Shown here: positions 25,888 through 35,196 of the stretch, in pieces | How positions within the stretch are numbered: position 1 is the stretch's first letter | Layout of the letters: each line of letters opens with the position of its first letter | Assembly (NCBI RefSeq): GCF_001899075.1 | Contig: NZ_MKVA01000005.1 | Location: forward strand, 62,001-126,000 | DNA from: Devosia sp. 67-54 | GTDB taxonomy: Bacteria; Pseudomonadota; Alphaproteobacteria; Rhizobiales; Devosiaceae | Direction: 5' to 3' | DNA length: 64,000 nt | The notes under the pieces: model-generated | Database searches by the model: none | What the model was told of the DNA's origin: nothing | What the model saw: the letters and a program-made list of their open reading frames with translations, nothing else | Translations under genes and position numbers: made by a program

Positions 25888-28113
25888 TCAGGCGACGCGG
25901 CTCTGCGGCGCGGTTTCGGCGTGGCGGAACAGATCCTCCAGCGCCGCCGGAGCCACCGGCGGCGATAGCAGGAAGCCCTGGAAGATGTTGCAGCCCAGCG
26001 AGGTCAGCACGTCGAGCTGCTCGCGCGTTTCCACGCCTTCGGCGGTCACCTCGATCTTGAGCGCATGCGCCAGCGTGGTCATCGCCTGGACGATGGCGAT
26101 CGACACGCTGCCCGGCGACAATTGGCTGACGAAGGAGCGGTCGATCTTGATGCGGTCGACCGGGTAGCGCTTGAGGTAGTTGAGCGACGAATAGCCGGTA
26201 CCGAAATCGTCGAGGGCGATGCGGATGCCGGCCGACCGGAAGACGCGGATCGCTTCGCTGGCGATGCTGGCGTCTTCGAGCAGGATGCCTTCGGTGATCT
26301 CGAGTTCGAGATCGGCGGGGCGCATGCCGGTTTCGCTCAGCAGCGCGAAAACCCGGCCGGCAAACTGCGCATCGCGCAACTGGACCGGCGAGATGTTCAC
26401 GGCAATCACCTTGCCGGGCCAGTCGGCGCCCATCTGGCAGGCGCGGCGCAGCACCTGTTCGCCGAGCACGCTGATCAGGCCGCTTTGCTCGGCGACGGGA
26501 ATGAAGTGTGCCGGCGACACCTGGCCGAGGCGCGGGTGGCGCCAGCGGGCGAGGGCCTCGGCGCCGACGATCCGCAATTGCCCGGCGTCGAACAGCGGCT
26601 GGAAGTCGACCGAGATCTGGTCGGTGCGCCGCAGCGCCTCGCGCAGCTCCGCCTCGATGGCGTGGCGGTTCTGCAAAAGCTCGTTCATCGATTCTTCGAA
26701 CACCACCGCGCGGTTGCGTCCGGTGGTCTTGGCCTCGTAGAGGGCGATGTCGGCCTTGCGGATCAATTCGCGCGCATCCGCCTCGTGGCCGTCGGCGGCG
26801 GCGATGCCGATCGAGACGCCGACGAACGCCTCGCTGCCGAAGATGTCGAAGGGCTTACCGACCGCCTCGATGATGCGCTGGCTGAGCTGCAGCGGCTCGG
26901 TGAGCCCGGCGGCGCCGGTCAGGATGGCGAACTCGTCGCCGCCGAGCCGGGCGACCATCTCGGTCGGGCCGATCAACTGGCGCAGGCGCTGGCCGACGGC
27001 TTCGATCAGATCGTCGCCGGCCTGGTGGCCGAGCGTATCGTTGACCTGCTTGAAGCGGTCGAGGTCGAGCATGAGAACGGTGGTGCGGTGGTCGCGACCG
27101 GGCAGGTGCACCAGGGCGCGCGCCACCGCCGACTCGAAATGCGGGCGGTTGGGCAGATGCGTCAGCGGGTCGTGCCGGGCCTGGTGCTCGGCTTCGGCGC
27201 GCCCCGCCTCGAGCGCGCGCGATTTGCGCCACAACTGGCAGAGCAGGCCGGTGGCGATGGCACAGGCGATGAGGAAGGCGATGGCGAGCGCCGGCAGGGT
27301 CTGGCGCAGCATCTCGCTGCCGGGGCGCTGCAACTGCCAGTTGAAGAAGGTGATGAAGCGGCCGGAGCTGTTGGTCAGCGGCAGCATGGCGTCGTCGGCG
27401 CCGAACCGGCCGTACTGGGTGAAGCTCGCTTCGGGGATGAAATACTCGTCGGCGATGCGCTCGGCGTAGGCGGTGCCGAGGTGGACGATGCTGATATGGA
27501 CGAACTCGCTGCCGCGGCTCTGCTTGATGGCGCCGGTGTCGCTGACGATCGGGGTCAGGCTGACGAGGGAAGGGATGCCGCCGATCGTCGCCAGATCGGA
27601 GACGCTGGGCGGCGTCGCCCTGGTGCGCGCCTCGTATTGGTCGAGCGCGCCGCCGGCGATGCGGCGCCTGAGGTCGGAGAGCAGCGGCATGAGGTCGGGC
27701 ATCTGCGCTTCGGCATGCGCGATGTCGGTGTCCTTGCCGTCGGCCATGTCGTAGATCGGACGGTTCCTGTCATCGACGACGATGGCTTCGTCGTGGCCGA
27801 AGAAATCGTGCATCCACACGCCCAGATTGCTGCTGATCCAGGTCTGGTCGAAACTGAGCTTGGTGTGGGTGACCGCATCGTCCCAGATGGTGGCGCTCTG
27901 CTGATCGTGCGGAATGCGGTCCAGTTGCAGGGCGATGACGTGGCGGGCGAGCGCGATCTGGCGATCGAGGCTCCGCTGGTCGATCCCCTGGGCGGTCCAC
28001 AGCACGAAGGCGAGCGTCGCCGCGACAGTCACCGCGAGCGAGGCGACCACCGGTCCGAGTACGGCGATTGAGTACCACCAGCGTCGCGGGGTACCGGACG
28101 GACGAGAGGCCAT
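25888..28113 (-). CDS. membrane GGDEF-EAL protein with CHASE4-like sensor
   Basis: A 741-residue cyclic-di-GMP enzyme. A membrane helix near residues 20-40 is followed by a periplasmic CHASE4-like sensor (contains SATIWDDAVTHT and LGVWMHDFF), a second helix near 265-285, a GGDEF domain with intact RLGGDEF active site and HDPLTHLPNR, then an EAL domain with intact EALARWRHP, DDFGTGYSSL and EGVETREQ. Both diguanylate cyclase and phosphodiesterase activities are therefore possible. The ATG at 28113 is supported by AAGGAG 5 bases upstream; a TTG six codons earlier is not. The ligand is unknown. Confidence 0.92.
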   Translation of the reverse strand: MASRPSGTPRRWWYSIAVLGPVVASLAVTVAATLAFVLWTAQGIDQRSLDRQIALARHVIALQLDRIPHDQQSATIWDDAVTHTKLSFDQTWISSNLGVWMHDFFGHDEAIVVDDRNRPIYDMADGKDTDIAHAEAQMPDLMPLLSDLRRRIAGGALDQYEARTRATPPSVSDLATIGGIPSLVSLTPIVSDTGAIKQSRGSEFVHISIVHLGTAYAERIADEYFIPEASFTQYGRFGADDAMLPLTNSSGRFITFFNWQLQRPGSEMLRQTLPALAIAFLIACAIATGLLCQLWRKSRALEAGRAEAEHQARHDPLTHLPNRPHFESAVARALVHLPGRDHRTTVLMLDLDRFKQVNDTLGHQAGDDLIEAVGQRLRQLIGPTEMVARLGGDEFAILTGAAGLTEPLQLSQRIIEAVGKPFDIFGSEAFVGVSIGIAAADGHEADARELIRKADIALYEAKTTGRNRAVVFEESMNELLQNRHAIEAELREALRRTDQISVDFQPLFDAGQLRIVGAEALARWRHPRLGQVSPAHFIPVAEQSGLISVLGEQVLRRACQMGADWPGKVIAVNISPVQLRDAQFAGRVFALLSETGMRPADLELEITEGILLEDASIASEAIRVFRSAGIRIALDDFGTGYSSLNYLKRYPVDRIKIDRSFVSQLSPGSVSIAIVQAMTTLAHALKIEVTAEGVETREQLDVLTSLGCNIFQGFLLSPPVAPAALEDLFRHAETAPQSRVA

Positions 28114-28203
28114 CACCTCTCCTTGCTGCAATTTCTGCGGAGTCTAGTCGTAATCGGCTTGCCGAGAGGTTACCGGACCGTTGCGATCGTCACGCGCGCG
28201 CGA

Positions 28204-29625
28204 TCATTCGGCCGGCCGCAGCGCCACCCGCTCGGCGTCGCGGCGGCTGACGACCAGCGCGATCGGAATGCCGATGGCGATGATGGCGGCGAACACCAGG
28301 AACAAGGTGCGTGCCGCGCCTTCGACGTCCGCGGTGGTGGTCGCGGTGGGCAGGCCGGCCGCATTGACCGCGACGCCGCCGATGGCAGCGCCCAGTCCCG
28401 AGGCAAAGAGCTGCACCATGCCGAGGCCGGCCGAGGTTCGGTCGTTGTCGGCCGCGGGCGCGCCGGCGAGGACGCGCGTCGACAGATGCTGGAAGGCCAT
28501 GCCGATGCCGAGGCCGAGGCCGAGCAGGGCGATGCTGGCGAGAACGAGGTCGGTCGCGGTGCCGGAAGCGCGCGCCACGGTCAGGGCGATGCCGAGCGTC
28601 GACGCCAGCAGGACCAGCGGCGAGGCGATCAGCGCCGCCCGCACGCGCGGCCCGGTCCAGCCGGAGGTGGTGATGGCGGAGATGGACCAGCCGGCGGCGA
28701 CGAAGGCGGTCACGTAGCCGGCCCAGAGCGGCGGCAGGCCGTGCAGGCGCTGCAGGAACAGCGGCACGAAAATGTCCGAGGTCACGGCGATGCCGAGGAT
28801 CAGGATCAGCGCGAACAGGCTGCTCATGGGCGAGCGCAGCGAAAACGTGCCGGCGGGAAACAGCTTCGAGCGCGAATAGATCTCGGCGAGGGCGAGCAGC
28901 ACCAGATCGACGCCGCACAACATCACCAGCGCACCAGCGATATCCGGAGACTCTGTCAGGAGGCTCGCGACGGAAATGTCGAGCACGGCCACGGTGACGA
29001 GGAAAATTTGCTTGTAGGGCAAACGGGTTGGCGGCCGCGCGTCGCTGGCCGCGGGCAGCACCCGCCAGGCCCCGAGCGCCAGGAGAATCGCGGCTGGCAC
29101 GATGAGCAGGAAGGCCCAGCGCCAAAGGTCGAACTGCGCAAAGCTGCCGCCCACGGCGGGGCCGAGCAGCGTCGCGACGCCCCATACCGTGGCGTTGAGG
29201 GCCATCACGCGTGGCCACAGCCGCTGGGGAAACACGATGCGCAGCATCGCCAGCGACTGCGCGATGATGAGGCCGGCGCCGAAACCCTGGACGAAGCGGC
29301 CGGCAAGCAGCAGCAGCATCGACGGCGCCAGGCCGCACAGCAGGCTGCCGAGGCCGAAGGCCGTGGCGGCGATGATGTAGCCGGCGCGCGGGCCGATCGA
29401 GGCCGGGCGCACGGCGGCGAACAGCGTCGCGAGGATCGAGGCGACGACGAAGGTCGTGGTGTTCCACGCGAAAAGCTCGATGCCGCCGATTTCCTTGACG
29501 ATGGTTGGCAGCATGGCGGTGGTGATGAAGGCTTCCATGGCCTGCAACGCGGTGCCGCCGATCAGCACCGCGACGGCCAGGCCGCCCACGGAAAACACCT
29601 CGCGCCAGCTGTTTTGGGTCGTCAT
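28204..29625 (-). CDS. MFS transporter (DHA2-like)
   Basis: A 473-residue polytopic transporter of the major facilitator superfamily. It has about 12-14 hydrophobic helices, with motif-A-like sequence RPASIGPRAGYIIA and motif-C-like VWGVATLLGPAVGGS, the latter typical of drug:proton antiporters. No substrate can be assigned. The ATG at 29625 begins the natural MTTQNSWREVF N-terminus; the longer open frame upstream is Arg/Pro-rich non-coding-like sequence. Confidence 0.85.
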   Translation of the reverse strand: MTTQNSWREVFSVGGLAVAVLIGGTALQAMEAFITTAMLPTIVKEIGGIELFAWNTTTFVVASILATLFAAVRPASIGPRAGYIIAATAFGLGSLLCGLAPSMLLLLAGRFVQGFGAGLIIAQSLAMLRIVFPQRLWPRVMALNATVWGVATLLGPAVGGSFAQFDLWRWAFLLIVPAAILLALGAWRVLPAASDARPPTRLPYKQIFLVTVAVLDISVASLLTESPDIAGALVMLCGVDLVLLALAEIYSRSKLFPAGTFSLRSPMSSLFALILILGIAVTSDIFVPLFLQRLHGLPPLWAGYVTAFVAAGWSISAITTSGWTGPRVRAALIASPLVLLASTLGIALTVARASGTATDLVLASIALLGLGLGIGMAFQHLSTRVLAGAPAADNDRTSAGLGMVQLFASGLGAAIGGVAVNAAGLPTATTTADVEGAARTLFLVFAAIIAIGIPIALVVSRRDAERVALRPAE

Positions 29626-30104
29626 GGTGGATCCTCGAATGGGCGCGTCGCAGCGTCCCCGAGCGCGGTTGAGGTCAACACGATCCCGTGGCCGGTGCGG
29701 GTGCGCCGGCGGACCGTTTTTGGTCGGGAGTGCTGCCGGGCCGGCGGCGAAGCACGCCGGCAGGCGGCGCACCATAGTGGCGGCCGGGCACGCTCGCAAT
29801 GCCGGAGAGACAGAAGGGCGCGCCGGCGCCGGAATTCCACGAAGGTGCGACGGCCGCGAGGGAGGGCGCGGCCGTCGCCAGTCGCCAGACCAGTCCGCCT
29901 GCGAAGCGGGCTCTCTGGTGCGGCGCGCGTTCGGCCAGAGAGGGATGGCCGTCGTCGGCGCCGTGCTGCCGCGTCGGGAGGATCACGGCATTGGCGGGCT
30001 GCACCGGAGGGTGCAGAAGAGGTGCGGGGAGGGCGTTGGGAATGCCGTGACGGTCGCCCGCCGTCGAGCACGCCGCTCCCCGCGGTACCTGGTCCTTGGG
30101 GGAG
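29626..30104. other. 479-bp stretch without a supported gene
   Basis: This lies upstream of the MFS gene and downstream of the receiver-domain gene. Open frames exist on both strands but are Arg/Pro/Gly-rich, match no domain I recognise and have no good ribosome-binding sites. It presumably holds the MFS promoter. No repeat or RNA structure stands out. Confidence 0.5.
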
Positions 30105-30539
30105 TCAGGTACCAACTGCGTCGAGGCGCTGGCTGCGCACCCAGAACCCGACGATATTGGCTGCCTCGCGGCGATAGGCATCGAGATCGCCGTGACGCTC
30201 GAACACCGCCGACGCACCGGCATCGAGCAGGCTGTTGCGGGTATCGCGATCGAGGCTTGGCGACATGGCCGCGAGCAGCAGGCCGGGCGCCTGATGCTTG
30301 AGCTTGAGGATGAAGTCGTGCGTGGCGGTGGATGACGATTTGAGATCGACCAGCACCATGCAGGGCGCCGACGGCAACGCCGCAAGCGCGGTGAGCGCGT
30401 CGAGCGCAGCGTCGGGATCGGCCAGGCGTTCGACATGCGGGCCGCCATGGGCCGCGAGCATGCGCATCATCAGGCGCGCCGAATGAAAGTCGTCGTCAAC
30501 CAGCGCGATCGCTGGTTGCCTCAGGGAGTTCAATACCAT
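30105..30539 (-). CDS. stand-alone response-regulator receiver domain
   Basis: A 144-residue single receiver domain without an output domain. The acidic pocket (VDDD, residues 14-17), phosphoacceptor Asp65 (MVLVDLKS) and a switch Ser at about 93 (AMSPS) are present. The conserved Lys near 115 is missing (VFERHGD), so phosphorylation chemistry or signalling may be altered. The ATG at 30539 starts the recognisable fold. It is divergent from the winged-helix/TPR membrane protein gene across a 282-bp intergenic region, but no partner kinase is present. Confidence 0.8.
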   Translation of the reverse strand: MVLNSLRQPAIALVDDDFHSARLMMRMLAAHGGPHVERLADPDAALDALTALAALPSAPCMVLVDLKSSSTATHDFILKLKHQAPGLLLAAMSPSLDRDTRNSLLDAGASAVFERHGDLDAYRREAANIVGFWVRSQRLDAVGT

Positions 30540-30768
30540 TGCAGTTCCTTTCCCGCGCCGCGCGGGAGGAGAGGGGCCGTCAACAACGAAGTCAGTTCGG
30601 TGGCCCTGGAGCAATGACGGGGTGGGAGGGAGGACCCATGCCCCTGCCGGCGAGGCTGCAATACGTGCCTCACGCCAGCCATTGCTGTGCTGCGAACAGG
30701 ACGCATATGCCGATTTCGGTACGCCCCGGGAAGGTTCCCGCGGGTTAAGTCGAGGTAACGAGCTTGCG

Positions 30769-30782
30769 TTTTACATGTAAAA
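30769..30782 (+). promoter_or_regulatory. perfect 14-bp palindrome, candidate operator
   Basis: TTTTACATGTAAAA is a perfect AT-rich palindrome in otherwise GC-rich DNA, 39 bp upstream of the GTG of the winged-helix/TPR gene and in the divergent region shared with the receiver gene. It could be an operator for a dimeric regulator. No binding protein is known from the sequence. Confidence 0.5.
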
Positions 30783-30821
30783 AGCCCAGGTTTCCGGCGG
30801 CTGGAGGAGGGGGAGCCTGCC

Positions 30822-32567
30822 GTGCCGCAAGAGGCGCCGAGTGCGGCCCAGGTCCGCACAGCCCTGGATGAACTCCTCGGCTGGCCGGGAATTTCGCGCT
30901 CGCCGCAACTGTCCGAGCTGCTGCGCTACGTCGTGGACAAGACGCTGGCCGGCGACGAGGCTTCGATCAAAGCCTACTCCATCGCCGTCGATGTATTCGG
31001 GCGGCCGCACGATTTCGACCCGCAGGCCGATCCCATCGTTCGCGTGCAGGCGCGCCGCCTGCGTACCCTGCTCGAGCAATTCTACGATTCCGGAAAGAGC
31101 GCGTCCGAGGTGCAGATTCGGCTGCCGCTCGGCCGCTACGTGCCGGACTTTGCACGCGTCGATCCAACGCAACGTCCACAGGCGGGCACGACCGCGCCGC
31201 CTGTGGACGTTGCGGCGGTGCCGCAATGGCCGGCCTGGACGCAGCCGTTGCGGAGCCGTTTGGCGCTGACGGCGCTATTGGCGTTCTGCTTCATGGTCAT
31301 CGGCGTGGCGCTGGTCGTGTTCCTGCTGCGCTGGGCGTTTCCGCCGGCAACGCCGCCCGCCGCCGGTATTCCCGATTTTCCCAGCGTCACCATCGGGACG
31401 TTCGACAACCTCACCGGCCAGCCGGCGTTCGACGACGACATCGCGGGCATCGCCCAGCAGGTGAGCGGCGCCCTGGGCAAGTTCGAGCTGCTGCGCGTGG
31501 TGCCGCAGGGCGGACGCTTCACCGTGCGTGCCTCGGTGCAGCAGAGTGCAGAGCAGTTCTCGCTCAAGGCGTTGATTTCCGAGCACGGCAGCGACGGAAT
31601 CGTCTGGAGCAGCACCATCACCACCCCAACGAATGGAGGCCCGGCCAGCCAGGTTCTCGGAGATATGGCCGCGGCGTTGGCGGCGCAATTGGGAGCGGCG
31701 AGCGGCCCCCTCTACACGGCGGATCGGGCCTGGTTCGGCCGGCAGGCCACGCTGCCGAGTCCGCCGCCATCTTATGTCTGCGCCCTGGCCTACATGGCCT
31801 GGCGTGACGTGCGGAAGGCCGATGCGGCGACGACGGCGCTCGATTGCCTGAACCAGGTGCTGGCTGCCGCGCCGGACAACGCCGTGGCACTCGCGGAGCA
31901 TGCCGGCCTCTCCGCGTGGTGGCGCAGCTATGACGCGCCGGCGAGCGCGGATCCGGTCCCGCTGCTCGCGGCCGAGGCGACCGAGGCCGGCCGGGCGGTG
32001 AGCCTGATGCCCGACAGCAGCTTCGCCTATCAGCAGCAGGGCCTCGTGCTCGCCCGTCAGGGCTTGGTCGATGCCGCGCTGGGTGCGCTGCGCAAATCCA
32101 TCAGTCTCAATCCAGCCTCGATGGACGCGCTCGCCACCTATGGCGTGCTGGAGTGGCTCAACGGCAATTTCGAGCGCGGCAGCGCGGCCGGCGAGCGCGC
32201 CATCGCCGCGGTGCCGTCGCCGCCACCGTTCTACTATATGACGCGGGCGTTTGAGGCATTGCGGCAACGGCGCTTCTACGACGCGATCGATGCGGCGCAG
32301 GCGCTGGCGGCCGGCGACGAGGAACTGGGGCTCGCCATCGCGGTGGCCGCCGCCCCGGTGATCGGGCGCAACGATCTGATCGACCGCTACCGGCCGATGA
32401 TCCTCAGCAATCCGCGGTTCGAGGCCGCGGGGATCATGGCGCGCTTTCAGCGCCTCTACCGGGTGCCGGCGCTGCTGGATCGCATCCGCGAGGGGCTGAT
32501 CCTGGCGGGTATTCCACCGGCGGCGCTCGACGGGCCGTTCAACGCCGACGGGACGCTGCGCCAATAG
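30822..32567 (+). CDS. membrane-anchored winged-helix-like / TPR protein
   Basis: A 581-residue protein with three parts. Residues 1-110 form the winged-helix-like N-terminal domain seen in many rhizobial TPR and adenylate-cyclase proteins (SELLRYVVDKTLAG, FDPQADPIVRVQARRLRTLLEQFY, IRLPLGRYVPDF). One membrane helix lies at about 147-172. The rest, presumably periplasmic, contains TPR-like helices at about 395-500 (FAYQQQGLVLARQGLVDAALGAL). This resembles one-component membrane regulators of the CadC/ToxR plan, but DNA binding is only inferred. The GTG start has a GGGGGAG-rich ribosome-binding site 6-7 bases upstream. The start is GTG and there is no signal peptide. Confidence 0.75.
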   Translation: MPQEAPSAAQVRTALDELLGWPGISRSPQLSELLRYVVDKTLAGDEASIKAYSIAVDVFGRPHDFDPQADPIVRVQARRLRTLLEQFYDSGKSASEVQIRLPLGRYVPDFARVDPTQRPQAGTTAPPVDVAAVPQWPAWTQPLRSRLALTALLAFCFMVIGVALVVFLLRWAFPPATPPAAGIPDFPSVTIGTFDNLTGQPAFDDDIAGIAQQVSGALGKFELLRVVPQGGRFTVRASVQQSAEQFSLKALISEHGSDGIVWSSTITTPTNGGPASQVLGDMAAALAAQLGAASGPLYTADRAWFGRQATLPSPPPSYVCALAYMAWRDVRKADAATTALDCLNQVLAAAPDNAVALAEHAGLSAWWRSYDAPASADPVPLLAAEATEAGRAVSLMPDSSFAYQQQGLVLARQGLVDAALGALRKSISLNPASMDALATYGVLEWLNGNFERGSAAGERAIAAVPSPPPFYYMTRAFEALRQRRFYDAIDAAQALAAGDEELGLAIAVAAAPVIGRNDLIDRYRPMILSNPRFEAAGIMARFQRLYRVPALLDRIREGLILAGIPPAALDGPFNADGTLRQ

Positions 32568-33878
32568 TCAGGCGAACAGTTCGCTCGCAAGGCGAACGAA
32601 GGCGCGGCCGCGCTCCTCGAAGCTCTTGAAGGCGACACCGGGCCTTTCGAGCTGCCCATAGCTCGGTGCTCCCGGCGACAGGATCACGGTGTCGAACCTG
32701 TCGCGGCGAGAGGCGAGGGCCCGGATACCGGCCTCGAGCGTCGCCGCTTCAACGACCTCGATCTCCGGCGCGGCCGCGTAGGTCGCAGTGGCCAGGCGGT
32801 CGCCGGTCACCGGCAGGGTGACGAGCACCGTAACGCCGCGCGACGCCAGCAATGAGGCCAATTCGGTGTAGTCCTGCTGGCGCTCGTGGCCGCCGGCGAT
32901 CAGTGCGATGCGCTTGCCAGGATAGGCGGCGAGCGCGGCCTTGGTCGCCTCGGGGGTGGTCGAGATCGAGTCGTTGACGAGGGTAAGATCGCCGACGGCA
33001 TGCTCCTCGAGCCGATGCGGCAGCGGTTCGAAGGCCTGGATGCCGCGGACGATGCCCTCGAGGCCCGCGCCCGCCGCCAGCGCAATCTGTGCGGCGAGGC
33101 GCGCGTTGTCGAGATTATGCTCGCCCTTGAGCTTGCTTCGCTTCACCGCCGCAACGATGCGGTCGTCGATGAACGGCGCGATCGGCGGCAGCAGGCGCGA
33201 GCGGTCGCGCAGCGCCGCAAGCACGGTCTCGTTGTCCCTGGCGCCCTTGCCGAGGCCCACGGGGAAGGGCGCATCGCGATCAATGAGGTTCAGCTTGTCG
33301 GCGTAGTAGCGCTCTGTCGTACGATGCCAGTCGGTATGTTCTGGCGTGAGGTTGGTGACGGCGGCGACGTCGGGCGAGAACGCCATGTCGGCAGTCTGGT
33401 AGCTCGACAGTTCGAACACGACGATCTTGTTGCGGTCGGCGATTTCGAGCGGCGCCAGGCCGACATTGCCGGCAAGGCCAGCGTCGAGCCCGGCGTTGAC
33501 GAGCATCAGATGCGTCAGCGTGGCGGTGGTCGATTTGCCCTTGGTGCCGGTGATGGCGATGACCGTGCGGCCGTTGCGATAATATTCGCCCCACAGATTG
33601 AGGTTGGAGGTGACGGCGACGCCGGCTTCGCGCGCAACGAGAAAGATCGGCTTGTAGCGCGAGACGCCCGGCGACTTGACGATCGTGCCGAAGCGGTGCT
33701 GCTCGATCGCGGCCTGCAGGTCGGTCGGCGCGATGAACTCTGCGTCCTCGATGCCGGCGTCACCGGAATCGACAGTGACGAAAACCTCGAGATCCGGGGC
33801 TCGGGCCTTGAGGAAGGCGCGGGTCGAGCGGCCTTCGCGGCCGGCGCCGTAAAGCAGGACGGGCTGGTCAAAGCGCAT
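32568..33878 (-). CDS. murD2: MurD2-like UDP-MurNAc-L-alanine:L-glutamate ligase
   Basis: A 436-residue Mur ligase of the MurD family. The ATP loop is ITGTKGKST (110-118), and ELSSYQ and LTPEHTDWH carry the usual Mg/carbamyl-Lys region; the C-terminal part has LIAGGHERQQDYTEL and ILSPGAPSYGQ. In the family characterised from Xanthomonas, MurD2 joins L-Glu to UDP-MurNAc-L-Ala and the partner MurL epimerises it to D-Glu. Assignment to MurD2 rather than classical MurD rests mainly on its partner, murL, directly upstream with an 11-base overlap. The ATG at 33878 has AAGGA 9 bases before it. Confidence 0.82.
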   Translation of the reverse strand: MRFDQPVLLYGAGREGRSTRAFLKARAPDLEVFVTVDSGDAGIEDAEFIAPTDLQAAIEQHRFGTIVKSPGVSRYKPIFLVAREAGVAVTSNLNLWGEYYRNGRTVIAITGTKGKSTTATLTHLMLVNAGLDAGLAGNVGLAPLEIADRNKIVVFELSSYQTADMAFSPDVAAVTNLTPEHTDWHRTTERYYADKLNLIDRDAPFPVGLGKGARDNETVLAALRDRSRLLPPIAPFIDDRIVAAVKRSKLKGEHNLDNARLAAQIALAAGAGLEGIVRGIQAFEPLPHRLEEHAVGDLTLVNDSISTTPEATKAALAAYPGKRIALIAGGHERQQDYTELASLLASRGVTVLVTLPVTGDRLATATYAAAPEIEVVEAATLEAGIRALASRRDRFDTVILSPGAPSYGQLERPGVAFKSFEERGRAFVRLASELFA

Positions 33879-35196
33879 GCGGTGCAATCCTTTCCGCGAC
33901 GGCCGGCGGGATGTGGTGCTCGGAATTTTCGATCATCAGGTCATGCAGGGCCTGCATCAGGCGTGGGTGGCCATATTGCTGCACTAGGTCGTCGTGCAGC
34001 GTCTCGACGACCGCCGCGGCGCGCCATTCCGGGCGCTGGGTGAGAGCGTAAAGGCAGGCGGCCGCCTCCTCGATCTCGCCGACGCATTCCCATGGCTTTT
34101 GTCCGGCGAGCCCGGTGAGTTCGCGATAGGCGCGCTCGTTGCCGGGTTTGTCGAGCAGGTTCTGTCCGAAGATGCCGAGCAGCCGTTCCTTGTCCATCAC
34201 CGGCGCGAGGATCAGGAAGGTGAAGTGGCATTTGGGGCATTCACCGCACCAGAGCGGACCGTCATGGCCCGCGAGCCTGAAATTGCGGTTGCAGCTCGAG
34301 AACACGTGGTCGAAGCGGGTTTCGCGTGCAAAGAGGCTCGCGATCTTCGCCTCAGAATATGGACGCAACAGCGAGAAATAGCCGAGCGCGTCGCCGGTGG
34401 CCTCGGCCAACACTCCGGCGATACGGCCCTCGAAGTCGAGCGATTTCGAATATTGATGGTTCACCTCGCGGCCGTCATGCACGACGTTGCCTTCGCTGGC
34501 CGAACGTTCGTTGCTGAGCACGACGCGATCATAGGAAAACAGCAGGGCCGTGAGCGCCGCGATCATCGAATTGATCGCTGTCGAGGGCACGTGACCGTTG
34601 AAATAGCCGGGCTGCTTGCCGAGCCGGATCATCTCGGGGTCGAGCGTGCGGGTGACGTAGAGCGGCGTTCTGCCGATCTTGTCGACCGAGCCGACGATCG
34701 GACCCTTGGGGTTCACCGCGAAGGGCGCATAGTCGATCCCCGCCGCTTCGAGCAATTGCACCGAAACCAGCGAATCCTTGCCGCCGCCGATGGGCAGCAG
34801 CGCGCGATCCCGCAGCGGTGGGGCAGGCGGCGCCCGCCTTGTGTCCGATGGGGCGACGATTTCGATTTGGCCGAAGTGGTTGAGGTTGTTGCGCGCGTAG
34901 AATTCGCCGAGGCCGTTGGAATAAATGTCGAGCGCGAACTCGCGACCCTTATCGGTCAGCGGAAAATCCACGTCGATCCGGAGCGGTGCCAGCAGCTTGA
35001 AATAACTGACCCCCAGCGTCACTGCCGTGAGATTCAGCAGCCGCGCGAATGCGTCGGATGCGGCGGCGGCAGCGTCGCTGCCGGCCGGGAAAGCCAGCGT
35101 TTCGGTGAAATGCAGATCGCCCAGCGCATAGCCGAAGTGTCCGACGCCGGCAGTGGCGTCGTAAGCGGGCGTTTCGATGCGAAAGGGGGCGCTCAA
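33868..35196 (-). CDS. murL: MurL-like UDP-MurNAc-L-Ala-L-Glu epimerase
   Basis: A 442-residue protein matching the MurL family, which inverts the terminal L-Glu of UDP-MurNAc-L-Ala-L-Glu using ATP and Mg. It bears a PP-loop-like ATP motif GGGKDS (137-142), NERSASEGN and NHQYSKS in the middle, and a cysteine cluster C302, C317-G-E-C320-P-K-C323 that looks like a metal site. The start is a TTG at 35196 that overlaps the TGA of the upstream phosphoesterase (TTGA); no ATG or GTG fits better in the N-terminal region. It forms an operon with murD2. Together they would make D-Glu for peptidoglycan without glutamate racemase. Confidence 0.82.
   Translation of the reverse strand: MSAPFRIETPAYDATAGVGHFGYALGDLHFTETLAFPAGSDAAAAASDAFARLLNLTAVTLGVSYFKLLAPLRIDVDFPLTDKGREFALDIYSNGLGEFYARNNLNHFGQIEIVAPSDTRRAPPAPPLRDRALLPIGGGKDSLVSVQLLEAAGIDYAPFAVNPKGPIVGSVDKIGRTPLYVTRTLDPEMIRLGKQPGYFNGHVPSTAINSMIAALTALLFSYDRVVLSNERSASEGNVVHDGREVNHQYSKSLDFEGRIAGVLAEATGDALGYFSLLRPYSEAKIASLFARETRFDHVFSSCNRNFRLAGHDGPLWCGECPKCHFTFLILAPVMDKERLLGIFGQNLLDKPGNERAYRELTGLAGQKPWECVGEIEEAAACLYALTQRPEWRAAAVVETLHDDLVQQYGHPRLMQALHDLMIENSEHHIPPAVAERIAPHAL

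Noticed and set aside
29675-30448. Minus-strand open frame overlapping the receiver gene
   Set aside because: It is another frame of the receiver gene and of the upstream non-coding stretch; no recognisable domain.
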